Source: an uncultured Prevotella sp.
GTDB taxonomy: Bacteria > Bacteroidota > Bacteroidia > Bacteroidales > Bacteroidaceae
Length of the DNA stretch: 64,000 nt
NCBI GenBank assembly: GCA_938028745.1
Contig: CALIZL010000079.1
Coordinates: forward strand, 1-64,000
Direction of reading: 5' to 3'
Shown here one piece after another: positions 17,474 through 24,502 of this stretch. The translations under genes and the position numbers were made by a program. The notes under the pieces were generated by a model. It did not search any database. It saw only the letters and a list, made by a program, of their open reading frames with translations, and was not told the DNA's origin. Position 1 is the first letter of the stretch; each line of letters opens with the position of its first letter.

Positions 17474-19003
17474 ATGCCTAAAAACAAGAAGTTAAGAATA
17501 AATTCTATTGAATTGGTAGCCCAAGCAGGTGCTGCTAATGAAGTTGTTGGAAGATTTGGTAGCGCTTCCAAACAACATCTTGTTGCTTATTCTGGTCGGG
17601 ATAATGAATTTGGAAAAACTCTTAAGAGAGGATTGAAAAAAACATCAGAGAGCAAGGTAAATCCAGAGTATAGAAACCAGAATATAAAGCAGCAAGCAGG
17701 TTTTGCAGCCGAAGATAAATATACTGCTCGTGAAAATGCCGAGAGAATCATTAAAGGTGATAAGACCAGGTTTTCAAGAACTGACGATTTGGGAAAAGTT
17801 AACGATCCCATATATGATCACATCATACTAGATGGAGAAGGCATAGAGATACCAGGTACGGGTGAGCAAATGAAATTTGTTGGTAGCAATCCTAAAGCAT
17901 GTTTAAATAAACTGGCAAGTAAAAAGTTCCAGAAATATCTTGATGCTGATGCAACAATAACCGTTTCAAGTGATTACTATCATGGAATTATTCAAGAGGC
18001 AAATAATCGCATACAATTACTTGAGAAACAACTTGATAAAGCAAATAAGAGTGGAAACTCAGAACTTGCTGAGTCTATTTCAAAAAAAATAGTTAAGGTT
18101 CGGAAGATAAAAGAAAGTGTTAAGGATAGTGGTATAACAACCAAAGAGGCTAAATTTGCAAGATTGCATCCGAAACTTTCAACAGCAAAAGATGTCGTTA
18201 AGATTTCTCATCGTGCAGGTGTTGAACAGGCAAAGGTGGGAGCACTAATTGGAGGAGGTATCTCTTTGATAAAGAATGTTGTAGCAGTGTCTAAAGACGA
18301 AAAATCTGCTGCCTCGGCAGCGAAAGATTTTGTTAAAGACACGGGAAAAGGCACTGTTACGGCTTATGCTACAGCATTCGCTGGTTCTGCGATAAAAGCA
18401 GGAATGCAAAATGCGAAGAATTCAACAATAAGAGCAATATCAAAAACCAATGCGCCTGCAATGATTGTTACTTCTGTGTTGGATGTTTCGACATCATTGA
18501 AAGCTTATGCTAATGGTAAAATAACTGGTGCAGACTGCCTTATAGAGATGGGGGAAAAAGGAGCAGAAAGTCTAAGCGCAACGATGTTTGCTCTTGTAGG
18601 GCAATCTGTTATCCCTATCCCCATAGTGGGTGCTATGGTTGGCTCCATGATAGGTTACACTTTAAGTGCAACCTTATATAATACACTTGTGTCATCGATG
18701 AAAGAGGCGCAGGTCGCTCATAAAGAACGAATAAGAATTGAAAAGGAGTGTGCGGAAGCCATAGAAATGATTAAGCAGTATAGGGTAGAGATGGACGCAA
18801 TTGTTAGAAAATACTTTAATCATTATCAAATGGTTTTTGAAGATGCTTTTGGTCAGATGGACGAAGCATTTCTATCAGAAAATATAGATCAGTTTATCTG
18901 TGGGGCAAACAGAATATCGGTCGCTTTGGGCGGACAACCCCAATTCTCTAGCATGGAGCAATTTGATTCCTTTATGAATTCACATGAATGTCTTAACTTA
19001 TAA
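17474..19003 (+). CDS. Uncharacterised protein with glycine-rich membrane segments, first gene of a two-gene system
   Basis: 509 residues, no named family recognised. The N-terminal 180 residues are soluble (motifs HLVAYSGRDNEFG, QQAGFAAEDKYTAREN and YDHIILDGEGIEI). Then comes a short coiled coil (about 175-215), then hydrophobic Gly/Ala-rich segments near 255-270 (GALIGGGISLIKNVV), 297-312 and 370-400 (VIPIPIVGAMVGSMIGYTL), and an amphipathic C-terminal region. The glycine-zipper pattern suggests a membrane-inserting protein made without a signal peptide, as in effectors or pore formers. It is more AT-rich than its neighbours, with AAA, ATA and AGA codons frequent. A TTG start upstream is less likely than the ATG at 17474. 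The gene that follows starts 14 bases after its stop. Confidence 0.7.
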   Translation: MPKNKKLRINSIELVAQAGAANEVVGRFGSASKQHLVAYSGRDNEFGKTLKRGLKKTSESKVNPEYRNQNIKQQAGFAAEDKYTARENAERIIKGDKTRFSRTDDLGKVNDPIYDHIILDGEGIEIPGTGEQMKFVGSNPKACLNKLASKKFQKYLDADATITVSSDYYHGIIQEANNRIQLLEKQLDKANKSGNSELAESISKKIVKVRKIKESVKDSGITTKEAKFARLHPKLSTAKDVVKISHRAGVEQAKVGALIGGGISLIKNVVAVSKDEKSAASAAKDFVKDTGKGTVTAYATAFAGSAIKAGMQNAKNSTIRAISKTNAPAMIVTSVLDVSTSLKAYANGKITGADCLIEMGEKGAESLSATMFALVGQSVIPIPIVGAMVGSMIGYTLSATLYNTLVSSMKEAQVAHKERIRIEKECAEAIEMIKQYRVEMDAIVRKYFNHYQMVFEDAFGQMDEAFLSENIDQFICGANRISVALGGQPQFSSMEQFDSFMNSHECLNL

Positions 19004-19017
19004 ATTATCGTAATATT

Positions 19018-20577
19018 ATGCCATTGCCATTATTGTTTATAGCAGTAGCAGCTGCAACAGGACTTGTCGGAGTTGGTAAATCTGTAAAAGCGGTTGTTGA
19101 TACACGTGAAGCGAGCAAAACAAATGAAAAAGCAAACGACCTAGTCAATAGTGCCAAGCGCCTTCTCGAGGAATCTAGAAAGAAATGCAGTTCTGAACTA
19201 AAGAAGTTAGGAATAGCAAAAGTTCGGATTCTTGATTCTAGTATAAATGATTTTATTAGTGTATTCGTTAAGCTCAAAAATGTCAATCTTCAAGATACAG
19301 CAGGGTTAGACGAAATGAGACGATTTAGTATTGATAGTAAAGACTTTGAAGAGTTAAAAGAGTTGGGTGGTTTTGCAACAAGTGTAGCTGGTGGTGTAGC
19401 TAGTGGTGCTTTGGGAGGTGCTCTTACTGCTTTCGGTGCTTATAGTGCAGCGGGTTCATTTGCAGCTGCATCAACAGGTACAGCTATAGCAACTCTAAGC
19501 GGTGCGGCTGCATCCAATGCTACTTTAGCTTTTTTCGGTGGGGGATCGCTAGCAGCGGGAGGATTGGGCGTCGCGGGCGGAACGATGGTTCTTGGAGGTT
19601 TAGTCGCTGGGCCTGCATTAGCAATTTTAGGCTTGGTTGTGGGCGCGAAAGCCAGTGCTGCAAAAGATGAAGCATATTCTAATCTTGCCAAGGCACATCA
19701 GATTTCAGAAGAATTAAAAACAGCCTCAGAATTATGTTATGCGATCTCACAAAGATGTAGGCTATTCATTGAACTTCTGAATAGATTGGATGGCTATTTC
19801 AAACCGCTTATAACCAAGTTGGACGCAGCCATTGCTGAACAAGGGGCTGACTATGAAAGTTTCACCCAAGAACAGAAACAGGTTACTGCCGTTGCTGCAA
19901 GCCTTGCCAAGGCAATAAAGATGGTACTTGATACGCCTATTCTTGACAAGAATGGTAATATAACGTCTGCGTCTAGAAATATTCTAAGTCAAGTTAAGCC
20001 TAATGAGATCGTTAAAGGTGTTCAGGAAAAAGGACCGTCTGCAGGAATGGTAACAGTTATGGGTGTTAAAGAAATGAGTTTGGAAGAAATAATCAACTCC
20101 TGTCAGTATGATGCTTGCGTGCGTGAAAATTATTTGGGTTTTGTGCAAACTTGTGCTAAGTTTAAGTGGGGTAGACTTGTTTCGCGTGTTAATTCATCAT
20201 ATGGCATGAATTTTACTTTGGATGAATACAAGTCTCATATTTCCATAATTGGAGAACCAGAACGAATCTGGGTTTCCGATTTGTCCAATGTATTGGGGCG
20301 TTTCGTTCTTACATATCAGGTGTCTTTGATTGTTGAATCTTGCCTTTTAAAAAAAGTTACTTTTCTTAAAGATGAGGATGTTGATTGGGATAAGTTGCTA
20401 GCCAAAGTTTCTAGCATTTATGGGATTTCAATGGAAAAATGGCAATTGTTCCATCGTGGCGTAAATAACCCGGAAGATGTTTTGGGTAGAATCTGTGAAA
20501 AAATTGTGTGTAGCAATGGGTGTCATAAGGCTTACTATTTTGTTGCATCAGAATTTAAAGAGCTAATGTTGAAATAA
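19018..20577 (+). CDS. Uncharacterised Gly/Ala-rich membrane-type protein, second gene of the two-gene system
   Basis: 519 residues. A hydrophobic N-terminus (PLPLLFIAVAAATGLVGVG) could be an anchor. A helical, charged segment follows (about 35-75), then a very long Gly/Ala/Ser-rich hydrophobic block at about 117-212 (including ALGGALTAFGAYSAAG and GGTMVLGGLVAGPALAILG), then a soluble C-terminal half with helices and no recognised catalytic motif. Some uncharacterised bacterial proteins have the same block, but I cannot name a family. It is co-transcribed with the gene before it and shares the AT-rich composition. It may be a pore or membrane sensor subunit; this is speculation. Confidence 0.68.
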   Translation: MPLPLLFIAVAAATGLVGVGKSVKAVVDTREASKTNEKANDLVNSAKRLLEESRKKCSSELKKLGIAKVRILDSSINDFISVFVKLKNVNLQDTAGLDEMRRFSIDSKDFEELKELGGFATSVAGGVASGALGGALTAFGAYSAAGSFAAASTGTAIATLSGAAASNATLAFFGGGSLAAGGLGVAGGTMVLGGLVAGPALAILGLVVGAKASAAKDEAYSNLAKAHQISEELKTASELCYAISQRCRLFIELLNRLDGYFKPLITKLDAAIAEQGADYESFTQEQKQVTAVAASLAKAIKMVLDTPILDKNGNITSASRNILSQVKPNEIVKGVQEKGPSAGMVTVMGVKEMSLEEIINSCQYDACVRENYLGFVQTCAKFKWGRLVSRVNSSYGMNFTLDEYKSHISIIGEPERIWVSDLSNVLGRFVLTYQVSLIVESCLLKKVTFLKDEDVDWDKLLAKVSSIYGISMEKWQLFHRGVNNPEDVLGRICEKIVCSNGCHKAYYFVASEFKELMLK

Positions 20578-21104
20578 ACTTGTCATGTATTTCTGATGTT
20601 CGGGGCATGAACGAAATTAGGGAAAACTCGCGTCTGAGGGATACAAGCGGTAAAAGAAGTACGAGATGAATAATGTTCAATAACAAAATCGTAGTTCTTT
20701 ATGTACTGCAGGTTTGATGATGCCATGGCTTTGGTAGGTAGATGGGGAATTTGTTTTGTGGACAATGGGAAACTTCCTATCCGCAAATTGAAGAAAAACA
20801 ATTGTGGGTGTTCGGCTAACTTGTCATAGGAGAGGGGAAATGGAATCAATCTTTTCTAGTCGGTGTCACAAAAAGAACACCGGGCCACAAGGCTTTTCTC
20901 GTCCGACATCAAAAAAACAACGTCAAGCCCAATAGAGGGATGACAAAGTATGAAAACCTACAAATAAAGTTAGAAATGGCTTGTCTTGCCTTAGGGGGGG
21001 GTAGAACTTCTGGTGAGGCTTTTAAAAGATTAGCTTGCTTCGTTCCCAATTAAATCCTAACTTGTACCCATGCTAAATGGGGCTTGGACGTATTGAAACA
21101 TGAA
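20578..21104. other. Intergenic region, possibly with gene remnants
   Basis: No intact gene. Frames are broken throughout; a run of eight G occurs at 20994-21001. The composition is intermediate between the island and the core genome, as expected for decayed sequence, but no parent gene was recognised. Confidence 0.4.
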
Positions 21105-21140
21105 AATCAGAGGACGTAAGTCTTCTGATTTTCTTTTTAT
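21105..21140. terminator. Hairpin with T-run, probable terminator
   Basis: Arms AATCAGAGGAC and GTCTTCTGATT (about 21106-21130) pair around GTAA and are followed on the plus strand by TTTTCTTTTTAT. It could end transcription from the two-gene operon and insulate the toxin-antitoxin operon. Confidence 0.7.
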
Positions 21141-21323
21141 ACCCCTTCTGATAAAAATACATTTCAATAGAAAACAATATGAAAACATGTTGTGAGGTAT
21201 TGTTATTAGTATATAAATATTTAAGCGTTTGTTCTCGCTGTACAGAACTTAGTGTAAGTTGCTGTTGTGTTAGGCTTAGCGCGTTGATAGCTGAGTGGCA
21301 TAAGGTTAAAATAAGCACAAATG

Positions 21324-21354
21324 TTTGTTATATAAATATTATATATTAACTTTG
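21324..21354 (+). promoter_or_regulatory. Promoter of the toxin-antitoxin operon
   Basis: TTTG at 21324-21327, 19 bases, TAACTTTG at 21347-21354. The AT-rich region between and around (ATAAATATTATATATTA) could be the operator for autoregulation. Leader length about 15 bases. Confidence 0.75.
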
Positions 21355-21375
21355 CGTACGGAAAAGTTTTTGGAA

Positions 21376-21924
21376 ATGACACATTTCGATAAGTTGAGGC
21401 TCACAGAAATCGTTTTATATATCTTGAATAAGACAAAAGGCTTGGACTATTACCATGTATTCAAGGTTATATATTTTGCTAATGTCGCACATTTGGCAAA
21501 GTATGGGTCACTTATGGTGTCTGATGATTTTTGCGCTTTACCAGACGGCCCTGTGCCTTCCATCCTTTATAATTGTGTAAAAGGCGAGCGGTTTTGCGAT
21601 AAAGATTTGCAATCCATGTTGGATGAGAGCGTATCAAAAGGGAAAGACGACGCTTATTACATGCTTGAAGCAAAACGAGAGGCCGATGAGGAATACTTGT
21701 CAAAAGCGGATATAGAGGTTTTAGACGAGTCTATCTCTGAAAATGCGTACCTTCCTTATGGCGAATTGCGTGCTAAATCGCATGGCGAAGAGTGGAAACG
21801 CGCCTTTGAACAGCATGGCCTTAAGGTGATGGATGTTGTAGGCATGGCAAAAGACGGAATGGCTTCTGATAGTATGATAGCGTATATCAAAGAAAACTTA
21901 GCCGTTGAAGATGTCTTATCATGA
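21376..21924 (+). CDS. Panacea-domain (SocA/DUF4065-like) antitoxin
   Basis: 182 residues. The first 80 residues match the Panacea/SocA-like pattern: short helical start, YHVFKVIYFANVAHLAKYG, then SDDFCALPDGPVPSILYN. Panacea domains neutralise many unrelated toxin domains in two-gene operons. The start at 21376 is set by the promoter just upstream; the in-frame codon at 21325 lies within the promoter. Its stop overlaps the start of the next gene (ATGA), the usual arrangement for antitoxin and toxin. It acts in the cytoplasm by binding the partner protein. Confidence 0.85.
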   Translation: MTHFDKLRLTEIVLYILNKTKGLDYYHVFKVIYFANVAHLAKYGSLMVSDDFCALPDGPVPSILYNCVKGERFCDKDLQSMLDESVSKGKDDAYYMLEAKREADEEYLSKADIEVLDESISENAYLPYGELRAKSHGEEWKRAFEQHGLKVMDVVGMAKDGMASDSMIAYIKENLAVEDVLS

Positions 21925-22379
21925 CAACTGTTCTTGGTGACATACTTGGAGATGTTGGCGACAAACTTACGCAGGATAAGATTGAAGTAGGGAGTGTCTA
22001 TCTTATTAGCCTTGATCAACAAAATGGAATAACCCCGAAAAACAGTGATTTGACGCGCGATAAGTTCTTTATTGTACTTGGTTTTGACCAAGAGGGAAAT
22101 GTTATTGGTGGCTTGGTAATCAATTCTAACATTAATTATAACCTGCCTTCAAGTGTTACGGATTACCATCTGCCGATAAAGGTGGAGCAATGTCCTTTCT
22201 TAAAACATAATTCCTTCGTTAATTGCTCAAAGATAATTGTAGCTAATAAAACAAAGTTCACTAAGAAGACCTATCGTGGGGAGATAACTGATCCTGAATT
22301 ATTGAATCTTATTATCAATACAGTGAAGGATAGCCCAACTGTGAACACGAAGCAGCTAAAGATATTTGGGCTTATATAG
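21921..22379 (+). CDS. Putative toxin paired with the Panacea antitoxin
   Basis: 152 residues, overlapping the antitoxin gene by 4 bases. After a helical start the core (IEVGSVYLISLDQQNG, then KFFIVLGFDQEGNVIGGLVI, then KIIVANKT) is beta-rich and resembles the SH3-like barrel of PemK/MazF endoribonucleases. The usual MazF signature is not clear, so the biochemical activity is uncertain. The operon position is the main support for the toxin call. It could also be a different toxin fold, since Panacea antitoxins pair with many. Confidence 0.65.
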   Translation: MTTVLGDILGDVGDKLTQDKIEVGSVYLISLDQQNGITPKNSDLTRDKFFIVLGFDQEGNVIGGLVINSNINYNLPSSVTDYHLPIKVEQCPFLKHNSFVNCSKIIVANKTKFTKKTYRGEITDPELLNLIINTVKDSPTVNTKQLKIFGLI

Positions 22380-22577
22380 AATGCTGTTGTTTGTATAAGC
22401 ACCTCCAAGGCTGCCATACACACCCTTCAATGATATGACAATATGCTTGCAATGTGCGAAAGAAGTTGCCATTACGTTGGTGAGGTCGTCTTGACTTTTA
22501 ATATTTCTATAAACAGAGATGGGCTTGTTGCCTTTGTGATGCCAACACAAGATAAACACTCCTCTCATATACGAAGT

Positions 22578-22700
22578 TCAAGACTAATCAACCCACTGGC
22601 TTATAAACTCATCAATAACCAACAACTCCCAAATACATCAACTCGTCAACTTACCAACTCACCAGCTCGTCAACTTACCAACCTGCCAACTCAAAAACTT
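22578..22700 (-). repeat. Octamer array left of element copy A
   Basis: Reads ACTCGTCA, ACTTACCA, ACTCACCA, GCTCGTCA, ACTTACCA, ACCTGCCA, ACTCAAAA in phase, i.e. the reverse complement of the RAGTTNAC-type unit found elsewhere. Confidence 0.8.
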
Positions 22701-22715
22701 AAATCGTTATTTTTA

Positions 22716-23337
22716 TTTTTACAAAACGGCTTTAGTTTTCGCTCCGTTCTAGCGAAAATATAGGTTGAAAAGTAGGTAAAAAGACACTATTTCTGGTTTT
22801 TCACTCCTTCCAACTTGTCGTCTTTTAAGAAGAATACCTGCGTTTTGCACCATTTAGCCTTTCTAGTTTGGTTGCCTGCTCGTATTTTTCAACCCCCAAA
22901 AACCCACTTTTTACCCCTAAAATCCCACTTTTTAACGACTATTTTGCCCTTTTCGGCCATGTGTTTCATGGTTCTAAAAGGTTTGTTTATACTATTTGTA
23001 GTGTATATTTATGCTTATCAACTCGCATTTTGCGGCAAAACGCATTGCGGTTAGCACCATTTTACCTTGCGTTTAGCAGCAAAACGCGCTCCATTTAGCA
23101 GCAAAACGCACTGCATTTAGCGGCATATTGCACTGCATTTTGTACCAAAACGCACTCCGTTTAGCACCAAATAGCCCCGAAATAGGTGCAAATGGCAGTC
23201 CTTTCAAATAAATATTTATTTTGCCTACGTTTACAACCAACCCCTTTTTACATCGAAACGAACCTCCGCGAGAATCGATTTTTTGCGGCAAGGTGGGCGA
23301 TTGGTGACTCGCAAGGGTACTCATAATGTTAAAATTC
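22716..23337 (-). repeat. 622-bp repeated element, copy A
   Basis: Colinear over its whole length with 61235-61857 (same orientation) and with the reverse complements of 33968-34591 and 48231-48852. Shared landmarks, in this orientation, are TTCTAGCGAAAA near the left end, GCCTTTCTAGTTTGGTTGCC, GGCCATGTGTTTC, GGTTTGTTTATAC, a core of tandem 22-nt units of type GCGTTTAGCACCAAAACGCNNT, AAATAAATATT, CTCCGCGAGAATCGATTTTT and ATGTTAAAATTC at the right end. No coding frame is conserved among copies. Confidence 0.9.
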
Positions 23338-23350
23338 ATGCCGAAATGTG

Positions 23351-23478
23351 GACAAAAGGTGTGTTGGCGAGTTAATGAGTTGAGGGGGGTAATGAGTTGG
23401 ATAGTTAGCAAGTGGGGTGGTTGTGGCAAGTTAATCAGTTGGCAAGTTGACCAGTTGACGGCTTGCGAGTTGGGCTGT
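23351..23478 (+). repeat. Octamer array right of element copy A
   Basis: GAGTTAAT, GAGTTGAG, GAGTTGGA, AAGTTAAT-type units, degenerate but in 8-base phase, and in the opposite sense to the array on the left of the element. Confidence 0.7.
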
Positions 23479-23635
23479 TATAGTGAAACAGAAATGGATT
23501 TGGAAAGCCATAGGTGCATCGTAAACAAACAAAACGTGCTCCTTTTCCTCTGCGTAAGGGGTTATGGATGCCATGCTATGCACGTCTTACATTCGTCTAA
23601 CAGGCATTTTTCAAAAACAATTGTGTTTGACTATA
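23479..23635 (+). mobile_element. MITE-like element, family 2, copy a
   Basis: 157 bp bounded by inverted repeats TATAGTGAAACAGAAATGG and (inverse of the right end) TATAGTCAAACACAATTG. Its interior matches 48934-49087 in the same orientation (GTGCATCGTAAACAAA/GTGCATTGTCAGCAAA, CTCCTTTTCC, GCGTAAGGG/CGCAAGGG, TGCCATGCT, CACGTCTTACATTC/CACCTCTCACATTC). No coding capacity. It sits between two octamer arrays. Confidence 0.75.
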
Positions 23636-23745
23636 ACAAGTTTAATGGTTCACAAGTTAACAAGTAGACTGGTTACAAGTGGCTTGTTGACAAGTTGATG
23701 AGTTGGTTTGTTGACACGTTAATAAGCTGATAAGCTAACATGGGG
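23636..23745 (+). repeat. Octamer array right of MITE-like element 2a
   Basis: Units such as ACAAGTTA, AAGTTGAT, GAGTTGGT, TTGTTGAC in 8-base phase. It appears to continue the array at 23351-23478, as if the MITE-like element had inserted into it. Confidence 0.65.
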
Positions 23746-24447
23746 TTAGATTTTAAGTGATTGATGGCGTGGTATGGCACTCGTTTTGCGCCAGCCAAGG
23801 CAAAAATGGAAGTGAATGGTGTGCAATGTTTACCAAAATAGGATTTGAAACGCGAGGGCGTGGCTGTTTGAAAAGGTTGGCTGTAAGGTAAATGGCGATT
23901 TAGTTTGTAGGGTAGTTGCGTGTTGTGGATGCTGTGCAGATTGTTCTTTTTTCGTTCCTCAAAAGTGCGTTTTGCCTTTCCACTTCGCTCAAAGCTCCGT
24001 GTCGGCGATTTCCAATTCTCGCCATGACAATGTCCGAGCAAGCTCGACATTGTTCATTTGGCTTAACGAAAACGTTCAAAATGGAAAACAATGGCGGAGA
24101 AAAGCTTACGGAAGTTTTCCGTTTTAGTAAACTGTTGCGTTGTGATTGTTGGCTGATGTGGCGTTGTTTGGCGTATATTTGTTATACAACTTTTGTATTG
24201 CTTCTTTACTTTGGGCCTTACTTTGGCGGCAATGTTGAAATAAGATATTTTTTATTAAGTGCTTGATTTATATTTATTTATGCTCTATTTCTCATTAGGA
24301 ATGATACACTTTACATCGAGGTGTGAATATGTTTGTACGAAAGTTAACCTTTGTTTATATGGCGATTGTTTGTAGTTCGTAATCTCCACAAATAGAGAAT
24401 GTTTGAGAATAGTGCGTGTACAATTCTGAAAATTCAGAGTAAAGGCG

Positions 24448-24479
24448 TTTGATAATATCAAAAATAGTTTGTAGCTTTG
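24448..24479 (+). promoter_or_regulatory. Promoter of the ribonucleotide reductase gene
   Basis: TTTG at 24448-24451, 20 bases, TAGCTTTG at 24472-24479. The leader to the ATG at 24503 is only about 17 bases, so no cobalamin riboswitch is present in the transcript. Confidence 0.8.
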
Positions 24480-24502
24480 CAAAAGAAAATAGAGGTTTAG
24501 TA

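Larger units (their letters stand above)
22380..24471. other. 2.1-kb gene-free region made of repeats
   Basis: Contains octamer arrays (about 22578-22700, 23351-23478, 23636-23745), copy A of the 622-bp element (22716-23337), MITE-like element 2a (23479-23635) and a 12-bp hairpin at 24027-24053 (ACAATGTCCGAGC with GCTCGACATTGT). Open frames in the region have no protein-like sequence. Confidence 0.6.

Noticed and set aside
23916..24266. Plus-strand open frame of 116 codons before nrdJ
   Set aside because: Sequence is not protein-like, spans a 12-bp hairpin, and has no promoter or conserved start.
24480..24502. Cobalamin riboswitch before nrdJ
   Set aside because: The consensus promoter leaves a leader of about 17 bases, far too short for this riboswitch.
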